Of a stretch of 64,000 bases of DNA, positions 30,294-39,350 are shown piece by piece (the first letter of the stretch is position 1; every line of letters starts with the position of its first letter). Source of the DNA: DATBGO01 sp963840095 (GTDB taxonomy: Bacteria; Actinomycetota; Actinomycetes; Streptosporangiales; Streptosporangiaceae); the NCBI GenBank assembly GCA_963840095.1, contig CAWIXN010000001.1:124001-188000 (forward strand), written 5' to 3'. Both the position numbers and the translations under genes were made by a program. Below the pieces are notes generated by a model that was given only the letters and a program-made list of their open reading frames with translations, did no database searches and had not been told where the DNA came from.

Positions 30294-31927
30294 CCGCCCT
30301 CCGGGATCATTTCGATCGAGTGCACCGGGCACTGCTCATAACACGCTCCGCAGCCGGTGCACTTGTCATAGTCGAACCGGTACCGGTGGCCGGGGCCCAG
30401 CTTGATCACGGCATCCTCGGGGCAGGCGCCCAGGCAGCCGTCGCACTCACAGCAGTTGCCGCACGACAGGCAGCGGCGCGCCTCGTAGACCGCCTCCCGC
30501 TCGGACAGGCCGCCGAGCACCTCGGTGAAATCCGCGGTCCGCTGCTCGGGTGCCCGTTCTGGCTGCTGCCGCCGCGCTGCGTCGCCGAAGTACCACAGGT
30601 TCAGCTGATCGAACCGCACCTGCTCGTGCTTGGGCCGGTCGGCGGGCGCGGTGCCGCGCAGCCACGCGTCGATGTTCCTGGCTGCCTTCTTGCCGTGTCC
30701 CACGCCGACCGTCACGGTGCGCTCCGCCGGCACCATGTCCCCGCCCGCGAACACGCCCGGGCATCCGGTCATCATCGACGCCGACACGACAACCGTGCCA
30801 TCCCGGCTGAACTCCACCCCGGGCAGGCGACGCAGGAACGCGGTGTCGGTTTCCTGACCAAGCGCAAGAATAACGGTGTCGGCGGCCAGTGTCTCGAACC
30901 GCCCGGTCGGCTGCGGGAAGCCGTTGTCGTCCAGTTCCATGGCCTCAATGGTCAGTTCCGGGCCGTCGAAGGCGGTGATGGTGCGCAGCCAGTTGATCCG
31001 CACGCCCTCGCGCTCGGCGTCGGCCGCCTCCTCCTCGTGAGCCGGCATCTGAGCCCTGGTCCGGCGGTAGACGATCAGCGCGTCGTTCGCGCCCAGGCGG
31101 CGGGCCACCCGCGCCGCGTCCATCGCGGTGTTGCCACCGCCGTAGACGGCGACCCGGCGCCCGATCACCGGACGGTCGCCCGAGGCGACGCTGCGCAGGA
31201 ACGACACCGCGTCCACGATGTGCCCGGCATCCTTGGCCGGGATGTCAACCCGCTTGGACAGGTGCGCGCCGACCGCGACAAAAGCCGCATCGAAACCGCC
31301 TTCGCGCCGCTCGGCGTCCAGGTCGCTCACCCGGTGGCCGCAGGTGATGCGCACGCCCATCGCGGCGATCCGGTCAAGCTCGCCGTCGAGGACGTCCCGG
31401 GGCATCCGGTAGGCCGGGATGCCGTAGCGCATCATGCCGCCCGGCTGCTCGCCCGAGTCCCTGATCTCGACCTCGTGGCCCAGCCTGGCCAGGTGGTAGG
31501 CGGCCGACAGCCCGCTCGGCCCGGCGCCGATGACGAGCACCCGCTGGCCGGTCCGGACCGGCGGCTTGGTGAAGGACCAGCCGCGCTCCAGCGCGAGGTC
31601 GCCGAGGAACCGCTCGACCGAGTGAATGGAGACGGCGCTGTCCAGTTCGGCCCGGTTGCAGACCCGCTCGCACGGGTGATAGCAGACCCGCCCGTGGATG
31701 GCCGGCATCGGGTTGTCGGCGGTCAACTGCCGCCAGGCCTGCTCATGCCGGCCGGTCTCGGCGTGGGCCAGCCACGCCTGGATGTTCTCGCCGGCCGGGC
31801 AGCCCGCGTTACACGGCGGCAGCAGGTCGACGTAGAGCGGACGCTGCTGGATGACCGGGCCCGCGCGAGGCCGTACGTGCAGCAGGTCAGGCAGCGGCGT
31901 GACGTCACGCCGCTCGGGTGAGGCCAT
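30290..31927 (-). CDS. GltD-like FAD/NAD(P) oxidoreductase with C-terminal ferredoxin domain
   Basis: 545 residues. An N-terminal Fe-S region (CNAGCPAGENIQAWL and CYHPCERVCNR) is followed by FAD-binding VLVIGAGPSGLSAAYHLARL, NADP-binding VAVYGGGNTAMDAARVARRL, and C-terminal clusters CLSCGNCCECDGCLGACPED and CTGCGACYEQCP. This resembles the small subunit of glutamate synthase and related NADPH:ferredoxin-type flavoproteins. Placed first in the operon with PFOR, it is likely to exchange electrons between NADPH and ferredoxin rather than make glutamate. No large glutamate synthase gene is adjacent. Confidence 0.88.
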
Positions 31928-31992
31928 GTGCGTCAGGCTACGCCCATGCTTCCCGCCGCTCGGACGTTGCGGGCAGGGACCTCGGGCCTGCT

Positions 31993-32049
31993 GTAATGAT
32001 CTTGACGACTTACCGGTGGTATGTACCGAAAAGTCGTCGAGATCATTGT
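31993..32049. repeat. Dispersed hairpin element, copy C
   Basis: Arms 31993-32016 and 32026-32049 around the loop TGGTATGTA. Several stem pairs differ from copy A but keep complementarity (GACTT/AAGTC against GGCTT/AAGCC; CGG/CCG against CAG/CTG). It lies between the divergent GltD-like and photolyase genes, so here it cannot serve as a terminator for either. Confidence 0.8.
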
Positions 32050-32113
32050 TTCGCGCCCCGCCGGGGAGCTATTCGGGCGCGGGGCTTGAGCCCGTCGGGG
32101 GTAGAGAGCATAG

Positions 32114-33495
32114 ATGCGGACCGCCATCGTTTTGTTCACCCGTGACCTGCGGGTGCACGACAACCCCGCGCTCGCCTCGGCCTGCGCGCAGGCCGAGTGG
32201 GTGGTGCCGCTCTTCGTGGCCGACCCCCGGCTGATGTCGTCCCCCAGCCGGGTCCGCTTCCTGGCCGATTCGCTTGCCGATCTGCGTGAGGGGCTCCGCG
32301 AACGCGGCGGTGACTTGATCATCCGCCGTGGGCAGCCGGCCGCCGAGGTCATGCGGCTCGCCCGCCAGACCCGCGCGCAGGCGATCTTCATCGCCGACGA
32401 CGTGTCCCGCTACGCGGCGCGCCGGCGCGCCGCCCTGGCGGCCGACTGCGCCAGGCACCGGACCGAGCTGGCCGTCACGCCGGGCCTGACCGTCATACCG
32501 CCGGGCGAGCTGCGGCCGTCCGGCGGCCCGGCGTCCTCCGGCGGGCCGGCGTCCTCCGGCGGCCGGCGTCCTCCGGCGGGCCGGCGGCGGCCGCCGGGGC
32601 GCACTACAAGGTGTTCACGCCGTACTGGCGAGCCTGGACCGCCAGCTCGTGGCGCTCGGCCGTGCCCGCGCCTGAAATCGTGCGACTGCCGTCCGACCTG
32701 TCGTCCGGGTCAATGCAGCCAGCCAGTCGTGCCGCCGCGCCTGGGCTGCTGCCGGGCGGGGAGCAGGCTGGCCGGGCCCGGGCGGAGCGCTGGCTGAGCG
32801 GCTCGCTCGCCTCCTACGGTGACCGGCACGACGACCTGGCCGGTGACCAGACCTCGCGGCTGAGCTCCTACCTGCGGTTCGGGTGCCTGTCGCCGCTGGA
32901 ACTGGCCGTCGCGGCGCGCGGGCGGCCGGGCGGCGAGGAGTTCTGCAGGCAGCTGGCCTGGCGTGACTTCTTCTATCAGGTCACGGCCGCCTTCCCGGAC
33001 CTGGGGCAGACCGACTACCGGCCGCGCGGCCAGGCCTGGCGGGACGATCCGGATGCGCTGGCGGCCTGGCGCGAGGGGCGGACCGGGGTGCCGATCGTCG
33101 ACGCGGGAATGCGGCAGCTCGCCGCCGAGGGGTTCATGCACAACCGGGCGCGGATGATCACAGCCTCGTTCCTGACCAGGGATCTGCGGATCGACTGGCG
33201 GCACGGGTACCGGCACTTTTCCGCCCTGCTCGCCGACGGCGACGTGGCCAGCAACGCAGGCAACTGGCAGTGGGTGGCGGGCACCGGCAACAACACCCGG
33301 CCGAACCGGGTCATGAACGCCCAGCGCCAGGCCCGCCGCTTTGATCCGGCCGGCGACTACGTCCGGCGTTACGTCCCCGAGCTAGCCGGCCTCACCGCAG
33401 CCCAGGTCCACGCGCCGTGGCAGCTCGATCCTGGCCTGCGCCGCCAGCTCGGCTACCCAGACCCGATCATCGAACCGGGCCCAGTCACCCGGTGA
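32114..33495 (+). pseudogene. phr: Deoxyribodipyrimidine photolyase, frameshifted in a tandem repeat
   Basis: The frame from ATG 32114 gives the antenna-binding domain (TAIVLFTRDLRVHDNPALAS, then VPLFVADPRLM). The second frame to 33495 gives the FAD domain: LSSYLRFGCLSPLELA, FCRQLAWRDFFYQV, VPIVDAGMRQLAAEGFMHNR, NAGNWQWVAGTGNNTRPNRV. The switch is within three copies of an 18-bp repeat (32530-32582), where the middle copy has 17 bases; adding one G restores a single frame exactly. It could be decay, a base error, or reversible slippage. It would repair UV pyrimidine dimers using light. Confidence 0.82.
32530..32582. repeat. 18-bp tandem repeat with a 17-bp middle unit inside the photolyase gene
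   Basis: Unit GGCGTCCTCCGGCGGGCC at 32530-32547 and 32565-32582; the middle copy (32548-32564) lacks one G. The repeat lies in the linker between the antenna and FAD domains and sets the reading frame. Confidence 0.85.
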
Positions 33496-33497
33496 AG

Positions 33498-33995
33498 TCA
33501 GAGCTTGTAGCCGATGGTGCGCAGGAGGCGGTGACGGTCGGCTATGTCGGCGTCGGTCTCGACGCCAAGCGGGGGCGAGCCGTCGATGACGCCGATGATT
33601 CCGCGGCCGCGGCCGGTGACGGCGACCAGGACGTCGACTGCGTTGGCGGTCGCGCAGAAGATCGTGCAGACCTCGGGGACGGCCTGGACGGGGTTGAGCA
33701 CGTTGACGGGGAACCCTTCCCTCAGCATGATCACGAACGCGTGGCCGGCGCCGATCGCGACGGCGCTCGCCGTGGCGAGCCTGGTGAGATCTTCGTCGTT
33801 GCCCGAGTGGCGCACTAGCCGGGCCGCAGACGCTTCGCAGAACGCGAGACCGAATTTTAGCTGCGGGCTTACCCCGGCCAGCGTCTCGTGGAGATCCTCC
33901 ACGGTCTTGATGAAGTGGGCTTGGCCAATCACGACGTTGACGTCATCTGGCTTGTCCACGGTCACCACTTCGAGCCCGACGGTTGGGTCGGCCAT
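33498..33995 (-). CDS. Adenosine-specific kinase family protein (DUF355-type)
   Basis: About 165 residues. VVTVDKPDDVNVVIGQAHFI, KFGLAFCEASAARLVRHSGN, then PVNVLNPVQAVPEVCTIFCA and RGRGIIGVIDGSPPLGVE match the PF04008 family, named from an archaeal adenosine kinase structure. ATG 33995 follows GGAAGG. Convergent with photolyase. Function in actinobacteria is not established. Confidence 0.85.
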   Translation of the reverse strand: MADPTVGLEVVTVDKPDDVNVVIGQAHFIKTVEDLHETLAGVSPQLKFGLAFCEASAARLVRHSGNDEDLTRLATASAVAIGAGHAFVIMLREGFPVNVLNPVQAVPEVCTIFCATANAVDVLVAVTGRGRGIIGVIDGSPPLGVETDADIADRHRLLRTIGYKL

Positions 33996-34143
33996 GGCGG
34001 TCACCTTCCTTCGCGTTCGGCGGCTGTCTGAAGAGCCGACCTGGACCGGTCAACCGGGCGGCCGGAGTTCCGGGCCTTTCGGCCCCTCGGACCCGGGCGC
34101 TACGACCCTGCCGCGCGGCGGGTGCGTGCGGAAAGCTCTGGCT

Positions 34144-34482
34144 ATGATCTCTCGCATCCCTGAGCATGTCACCAAGCACAGCGAGCCAGCGGCTCGCGAG
34201 CAAGGCGCCAGGCCGGTCGTTGACTGGCACGCGTTCAGGACTGCCGACCGCTCTTGCTGCTGCTCGGCCAGGCCTGCCGTTGTCGTCGTCATGGCCCCGG
34301 CACCCGGCCGGGACCACCCTACGGAACTGCTGCTGTGCGGGCATCATTACCGGGTATCCAGCAAGGCGTTGGCGGCGGCGGGGGCCGTCGTCCTCGACGG
34401 ACAGGCCATCAACGAGGAGGCGGTATCGCATGCGACTGATCACCGCGATCATCCAGCCGGACAGGCTCGACGCGATCATTGA
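34144..34482 (+). CDS. Small putative zinc-binding protein (DUF7455-like)
   Basis: About 112 residues. The middle part RTADRSCCCSARPAVVVV then ELLLCGHHYRVSSKALAAAG resembles the small actinobacterial DUF7455 family (Cys pair, then C-x-x-H-H metal site). The first Cys pair is irregular (CCC). The C-terminal 50 bases overlap the P-II gene in another frame. Ribosome binding site weak. Function unknown. Confidence 0.5.
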   Translation: MISRIPEHVTKHSEPAAREQGARPVVDWHAFRTADRSCCCSARPAVVVVMAPAPGRDHPTELLLCGHHYRVSSKALAAAGAVVLDGQAINEEAVSHATDHRDHPAGQARRDH

Positions 34483-34768
34483 GGCCGTGACCAGCGAAGG
34501 AGCGCGCGGGCTCACTGTGACGGAGGTCCGGGGCTTTGGCGAGCAGTACGGGCACCTGACCGACGCCGCCCGGGCCGAATATCCGGCCGTGCTGCTGCCC
34601 AAGATCCGCGTCGATACCGTCGTCTCGGACGAGAATGCCGCTGCCGTCACCGCCGCCATCGCGAAGGCCGCGCACACCGGCTCGATCGGTGACGGGAAGA
34701 TCTGGGTAGCCGATGTGGACAGCGTGGTGCGGGTGCGGACCGGCGAGCGCGACCGCGACGCCGTGTGA
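34430..34768 (+). CDS. P-II family signalling protein
   Basis: 112 residues. MRLITAIIQPDRLDAIIEAV and GLTVTEVRGFGEQYGH match the P-II fold, and AAHTGSIGDGKIWVADVDSV carries the B-loop region (TGxxGDGKI). The T-loop lacks the usual tyrosine and differs in length from GlnB/GlnK, so it may be a P-II-like sensor. ATG follows AACGAGGAGG. No ammonium transporter is adjacent; the kdpC fragment that follows suggests a past link to potassium genes. Confidence 0.85.
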   Translation: MRLITAIIQPDRLDAIIEAVTSEGARGLTVTEVRGFGEQYGHLTDAARAEYPAVLLPKIRVDTVVSDENAAAVTAAIAKAAHTGSIGDGKIWVADVDSVVRVRTGERDRDAV

Positions 34769-34809
34769 GGCCCGGCCCTAAGGTTTCACCTGGACCATCG
34801 TGGCCCTGG

Positions 34810-35031
34810 TGGTCGTCATGGCTCAGGAACGCGGGCATCACGCCCACACCCGACCTGGTCACCACCTCGGGCAGCGGCGTCGACCCCGACATCGCTCCGG
34901 CCGATGCCGATGCGCAGGCGAACGCGGTGGCGAAGGCGAGAAGGCTGCCTGCTGCGGTGGTGCGCCGGCTGGTGGCGGCCCACATCGAGCAGGCGGAGTT
35001 CGGGTTCCTCGGTGCTCCGTACATCAACGTC
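34810..35031 (+). pseudogene. kdpC: kdpC remnant (potassium-transporting ATPase subunit C)
   Basis: The translated stretch PDLVTTSGSGVDPDIAPADA, then RRLPAAVVRRLVAAHIEQAE and FGFLGAPYINV, matches the C-terminal half of KdpC. The membrane-anchored N-terminus is absent, and kdpA, kdpB, kdpD and kdpE are not in the window. It overlaps the 3' end of the epimerase gene. A relic of a lost kdp operon. Confidence 0.72.
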
Positions 35032-35989
35032 CGGCGGGCTTGGCCTGGTCGCCGAGACCGTGCTGGAAACCTTCGCGGTAGCTGGGATAGCGAGGGGCCC
35101 AGTCGAGCTCGCGCTTGGCCTTGGCATTGGAGGCGCCGCGGATCTGGGTCATCATCGAGACGCCGACCTGGCCGGCCGCGATGCGGCCCAGCCAGACCGG
35201 CACGTGGCGCGGCGGCTTCGCTCCGACCGCCCTGGCCAGCTCGGGCAGCCAGCCGAACACCGGAGCAGGCTCGTCGTCGACGATGTTGTAGACGCCTGGC
35301 GCGCCACGCTCGATCGCCGCGACCGTGGCCGCGGCCGCGTCCTCGATGTGCACGAATGACCACACTCCGCTACCGGATCCGATGACCGGCAGCTGGCGCT
35401 TGCGCACCATGGCCACGATGTCACCACCGACCCCGACGCCGGTTCCTGGCCCGTAGAAGTTCCCGTACCGCAGCGCCAGCCCTTCGATGCCCGCGGTGCC
35501 GGTCACCTTGTCCTCCAGGTAGCGGATCGCGGCGAGCGACTTGACCTGGTTCGCTGGCGGGGCGGGGTCGAGCGGGTCGTTCTCGGTCTTCAGCTCGCTG
35601 CCGCTGCGCTCGTAGACCCAGCCGCCATAGCTCTGCGCGATGAACCGGCGCGCCCCGGCGGCCCGGGCCCCGTACATCAGGTGGTCGACGGCTTCGGTAC
35701 GCAGCTGGTTGGTGAGCGCGAACTCGAGGTCGAATTCCTTGAAGTTCCGCACCCCAGTGAGGCTGGTGAGCTGGTGAATCACCACCTCGGGCCGGCACCG
35801 GGTGATCGCACCGGCGACCGCGTCCTGCTCCAGCGCGTCCGCGACGACAGGCTCGGCGCCCGCGGCCCGCAGCGCGGCGGCGTTGCGCTCCGAACGGGTC
35901 ATCGCGACGACCTCGTATCCGCCTGCCACCAGCAGGGGGACCAGGCTCCGGCCCATCGCGCCGCTGGCACCTGCGACAAAAATCTTCAT
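35024..35989 (-). CDS. NAD(P)-dependent epimerase/dehydratase-like oxidoreductase
   Basis: 321 residues, extended SDR. KIFVAGASGAMGRSLVPLLV is the nucleotide loop; VIHQLTSLTGVRN and LRYGNFYGPGTGVGVGGDIV are NAD-epimerase-like. The active-site YxxxK tyrosine is not obvious (ERSGSELKTEND). ATG 35989 follows AGGGAGAG. It lies between the second CarH-type regulator and the photolyase; similar genes occur in light-inducible actinobacterial clusters, so it may be part of that response. Confidence 0.82.
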   Translation of the reverse strand: MKIFVAGASGAMGRSLVPLLVAGGYEVVAMTRSERNAAALRAAGAEPVVADALEQDAVAGAITRCRPEVVIHQLTSLTGVRNFKEFDLEFALTNQLRTEAVDHLMYGARAAGARRFIAQSYGGWVYERSGSELKTENDPLDPAPPANQVKSLAAIRYLEDKVTGTAGIEGLALRYGNFYGPGTGVGVGGDIVAMVRKRQLPVIGSGSGVWSFVHIEDAAAATVAAIERGAPGVYNIVDDEPAPVFGWLPELARAVGAKPPRHVPVWLGRIAAGQVGVSMMTQIRGASNAKAKRELDWAPRYPSYREGFQHGLGDQAKPAGR

Positions 35990-36125
35990 GCTGCTCTCCC
36001 TCATTGACTCTGTTACCCAGGCGACGAGGGGGACGCCGATTCCGTGACATCCCAGCGGACGGCGGCTTCGGCCGGAATGCCTGCCGAAGACGCACAGGCC
36101 GCCGTGAGATGGCCACTGGCCGTCT

Positions 36126-37136
36126 TCAGCGCGGCCAGCCGACGTTCTCGGCCTCGGTGACCGGGTCGCCGGTCAGCAGCCCGGCCCCCACGGCCGCCGC
36201 GAGTTCCGGGGTAGCGCCCGCTCCGGCCAGGACCAGCGGAGCACGCTCGGCCAGCGCCCTGAGTTGCGGAACGAGGGCCTCGAGGTGCTCCGGCACGGCT
36301 GCGGCCAGGACGACCAGGTCCGGATGCCTCGCGTCGACCGTCTGGGCCAGCTCCTCCACCGGGGTGCTCATCCCGAGGTATTCGATCCGCCACCCGGTGC
36401 GGTTGAGCATGATGCCGAAGACCATCAGCGCCAGGTCGTGCAGCTCCCCGGGGGGGCAGGCGAGGACGGCGCGGGGACCGTGCCCGTTCCCCCAGCCCCT
36501 GGCCAGCCCGGCGAGCCGACCGCGGATGACGTTACTGGCGAAGTGCTCCTGGGCGATGCTGGCCGTTCCGCGCTCCCAGCGCTCCCCCAGTTCGGTGAGA
36601 TACGGCAGCACAAAGCTGCGCAGCACCGCGGCCAGGGAGAGCTCGGACAAGAGCCGATCCAGTACGGCCTGAGCGGCGGGTTCGTCAAAGGTATCGAGGG
36701 CCTGCCGGAGAGCACCGGAGACCTCGCTCTCCGCCGAGAGCGCGTAGTAGGCCCCGGCCGGCCACGCGGTCTCCGCTCCGGCCGGGCTGTCGCGCACCGC
36801 CCGGCGGTCCTGCCGGGCCCGGCTGTCGTGCCCGGCCGGGCTGTCGTGCCCGGCCGGGCTGTCGTGCCCCGCCCGGCTGTCCAGCCCGGCCCGGTTGTCC
36901 TCCCCGAGCACCGCCTTCGCCGCCTCGGCGGCAGACAGCCCGTGAGCGAGGTGGGCCTGCATCCGGCGGACCCGCCCGGCGTCCGCCTCGGAGTACAACC
37001 GGAAGCCGCCCGACGAGCGCACCGGCTGCAGGAGGCCGTAGCGGCTCTCCCAGGCCCGCAGGACGTGGTCGCTCACGCCGAGGCGCCGGCTCAGCTCACC
37101 TATGCGCAGCACGGGCGAGCCTTCGGGACTGTCCAT
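36126..37136 (-). CDS. MerR-type regulator with cobalamin-binding domain (CarH/LitR-like photoreceptor 2)
   Basis: 336 residues. A canonical MerR DNA-binding domain at residues 10-75 (RIGELSRRLGVSDHVLRAWE, then GGFRLYSEADAGRVRRM). W187 and E197-H198 give the W-x9-E-H motif of the AdoCbl light sensor, and H233 in GELHDLA is the probable cobalt ligand. Between the domains lies a hexapeptide-repeat linker (AGHDSP type, residues ~83-120), unlike typical CarH. It is divergent from the FAD oxidase/DUF1365/cyclopropane synthase/SRPBCC operon across 95 bases containing 11-bp-spaced direct repeats, its likely operator. Confidence 0.9.
   Translation of the reverse strand: MDSPEGSPVLRIGELSRRLGVSDHVLRAWESRYGLLQPVRSSGGFRLYSEADAGRVRRMQAHLAHGLSAAEAAKAVLGEDNRAGLDSRAGHDSPAGHDSPAGHDSRARQDRRAVRDSPAGAETAWPAGAYYALSAESEVSGALRQALDTFDEPAAQAVLDRLLSELSLAAVLRSFVLPYLTELGERWERGTASIAQEHFASNVIRGRLAGLARGWGNGHGPRAVLACPPGELHDLALMVFGIMLNRTGWRIEYLGMSTPVEELAQTVDARHPDLVVLAAAVPEHLEALVPQLRALAERAPLVLAGAGATPELAAAVGAGLLTGDPVTEAENVGWPR
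36822..36875. repeat. 18-bp tandem repeat in the linker of CarH-like regulator 2
   Basis: Three units of GCTGTCGTGCCCGGCCGG (the third degenerate), with decaying copies on both sides. They encode the repeated hexapeptide linker of the regulator. Confidence 0.8.
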
Positions 37137-37155
37137 CCAAACACTCTACAGTACT

Positions 37156-37217
37156 TCGACAGACATTTGACAAGGTAATCCGTGAAGGCTACCGTCATGT
37201 CTAGACAAACCTTAGAC
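37156..37217 (+). promoter_or_regulatory. Candidate CarH operator: two pairs of 11-bp-spaced TNGAC direct repeats
   Basis: TCGAC at 37156 and TTGAC at 37167, then TAGAC at 37202 and TAGAC at 37213; each pair is spaced exactly 11 bases. CarH-type tetramers are known to bind direct repeats of about this period. The second pair lies just before the FAD oxidase ribosome binding site. Confidence 0.55.
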
Positions 37218-37231
37218 GGAAGTTGATATTC

Positions 37232-38569
37232 ATGGACTCCCACGCCAGCGGGCCGACGACCGCGGTCAGCTTCCCCCACGCGGATCCGGGCACCGTCGAC
37301 GGCGCACGGCGCCCGTCGGTAGCCGTCATCGGGGCAGGAGTATCCGGACTGACCGCCGCCTACCTTCTGTCCCGCACCCACGATGTCATCCTGTTCGAGG
37401 CGGAGGATCGGCTCGGCGGCCACGCGCACACCCACGACGTGCCCGGCCCGGATGGCAGGCGGTACGCCGTCGACAGCGGGTTCATCGTCCACAACGACAG
37501 GACCTATCCCTGGCTGCGCAAGCTCTTCGGCGAGCTCGGCATCGAAGTCCGCCGCACCGAGATGAGCATGAGCGTGCAGTGCGAGGAGTGCGGGCTTGAG
37601 TACGCAGGCGGGCGCGGGCCGCGCGGCATCCTCGCCCAGCCGGGGCGGCTGCTCGACCCGCAGTTCATCCGGATGCTGTGGCAGGTCAAGCGATTCCACC
37701 GGCGAGCGACTGCGTACCTGCGGGCCGCGGCGGCCGATGACCTGACGACCTACGGCGAGTTCCTCCAGCGCGCCGGATTCAGCGACCACTTCATCGCCCA
37801 CTACGCCGTACCGGTCGTATCGTGCGTGTGGTCCGCCGGAAGCGAGACGTCCCTGCGCTACCCGGCCCGGTACCTGTTCAGGTTCCTCGACCACCACGGG
37901 ATGCTGCGGGTGACCGGCTCCCCGCAGTGGTACACGGTCGCTGGCGGGTCCCGCACCTACGTCGACCGGCTCGCCGCGCTGCTGCCGGACGTCCGGGCGG
38001 CCCACGCCGTCACCGACGTCACCCGAGGCGAGGCGGGCGTCCAGATCCGCGACAGCGCCGGTCGCGTCGCCCAGGTGGACCGCGTCGTCATCGCGACCCA
38101 CGCCGATCAGGCCCTGGACCTGCTCACCGACCCCAGCGATGAGGAGGTCACCACCCTCAAGGAGTTCGGCTACTCGCGCAATGTCACCGTCCTGCACACC
38201 GACAGCTCGGTGCTGCCGGCCGCCGCGCGGGCCCGGGCCTGCTGGAACTACCGGATGACCTCCTGCGACCAGCCCGACCAGCCGGTCGTGGTGACGTACT
38301 GGATGAACCGCCTGCAGGGGCACCAGGCCGCGCCGGACTTGCTGGTCACGCTCAACGACTCCGGCCGCCTGGACCCGGAGTCCATCGTCTCGACGATGCA
38401 TTACGAGCACCCGATCTACACCCCGGAAGCGGTCCGCGCGCAGACCCGGCTGAGCAGCCTGGCCACCGACCGTACCGTCTACGCGGGCGCCTACCACGGC
38501 TCCGGATTCCACGAGGACGGGTGCCGCTCCGGCGTGGCGGCGGCCCGGCACTTCGGGGTGACCTGGTGA
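37232..38569 (+). CDS. NAD/FAD-dependent oxidoreductase (amine-oxidase-like, light-cluster type)
   Basis: 445 residues. FAD-binding VAVIGAGVSGLTAAYLLSRT with EAEDRLGGHAHTH; GFIVHNDRTYPWLRKLFGEL follows; ending AGAYHGSGFHEDGCRSGVAA. Homologues (RSP_1091-like) sit with DUF1365 and CFA synthase in light/singlet-oxygen regulons. ATG 37232 follows GGAAG. The stop overlaps the DUF1365 start (GTGA). Likely acts on membrane fatty acyl chains together with the next two proteins. Confidence 0.88.
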   Translation: MDSHASGPTTAVSFPHADPGTVDGARRPSVAVIGAGVSGLTAAYLLSRTHDVILFEAEDRLGGHAHTHDVPGPDGRRYAVDSGFIVHNDRTYPWLRKLFGELGIEVRRTEMSMSVQCEECGLEYAGGRGPRGILAQPGRLLDPQFIRMLWQVKRFHRRATAYLRAAAADDLTTYGEFLQRAGFSDHFIAHYAVPVVSCVWSAGSETSLRYPARYLFRFLDHHGMLRVTGSPQWYTVAGGSRTYVDRLAALLPDVRAAHAVTDVTRGEAGVQIRDSAGRVAQVDRVVIATHADQALDLLTDPSDEEVTTLKEFGYSRNVTVLHTDSSVLPAAARARACWNYRMTSCDQPDQPVVVTYWMNRLQGHQAAPDLLVTLNDSGRLDPESIVSTMHYEHPIYTPEAVRAQTRLSSLATDRTVYAGAYHGSGFHEDGCRSGVAAARHFGVTW

Positions 38570-39348
38570 GCACGGCCGCCGTCCTGCCGCCCGCGCACGC
38601 TCCCGCGTTCCCGGCGCTGCCCGAGCTGCCGGCCCTGGTCGTCGGCCAGGTCACGCACGTGCGCCCCGGACCGGTGCGGCACGCCTTCCGGCACCGGGTC
38701 TACCAGTGGCTGGTTGACCTGGACGACGTCCCGCGCCAGCCCTGGTACCTCCGGGCGTTCGCGCGCTTCAGCAGCGCTGACCACCTCGGCGACCCGCGCC
38801 TGCCGATCAAGCGCAACATCGAGAACTACCTGGCCCGCAGCGGCATCCGGCTCGGCGACGGAGGGCGAGTGCTCATGCTCGCGGGCGCCCGGGTCCTTGG
38901 CTACGTGTTCGACCCGCTCTCGGTCTTCTGGTGCTACGCCGCCGACGGCGTCCTGACCTGCGTCGTCGCCGAGGTCCACAACACCTACGGCGAACGGCAC
39001 GCCTACTTGCTGCGACCCGACGGGGCCGGAGCGGCCGTGACGGACAAGGCCTTCTACGTGTCCCCGTTCTTCGACGTCAGCGGCAGCTACGCACTACGGT
39101 TCGCGCTGCGGCCGGACCTGGTCTCCGCGACCATCACGCTGCGCCGGTCGGGCGCCGTGGCGTTCACCGCGACCTTCCGGGGCCGCCCGGAACCCGCGAC
39201 GCGCCCGGCGCTGGCCCGCCGGCTGATCCGCCAGCCCCTCATGACGCAGCGGGTCTCGGCCCTGATCCGGGTGCACGGCATCTGGCTCTGGCTGCATGGC
39301 CTGCCCATCCGCTCCCGACCAACCCGCACCCGGCAGGAAGGGGTCTGA
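38566..39348 (+). CDS. DUF1365 domain-containing protein
   Basis: 260 residues. GQVTHVRPGPVRHAFRHRVY, QPWYLRAFARFSSADHLGDP, GRVLMLAGARVLGYVFDPLS and VVAEVHNTYGERHAY are DUF1365 hallmarks. The GTG start overlaps the FAD oxidase stop, so the two are translationally coupled. In proteobacteria the family belongs to the sigma-E/ChrR singlet-oxygen regulon; the biochemical role is not settled. Confidence 0.9.
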   Translation: MSTAAVLPPAHAPAFPALPELPALVVGQVTHVRPGPVRHAFRHRVYQWLVDLDDVPRQPWYLRAFARFSSADHLGDPRLPIKRNIENYLARSGIRLGDGGRVLMLAGARVLGYVFDPLSVFWCYAADGVLTCVVAEVHNTYGERHAYLLRPDGAGAAVTDKAFYVSPFFDVSGSYALRFALRPDLVSATITLRRSGAVAFTATFRGRPEPATRPALARRLIRQPLMTQRVSALIRVHGIWLWLHGLPIRSRPTRTRQEGV

Positions 39349-39350
39349 CC

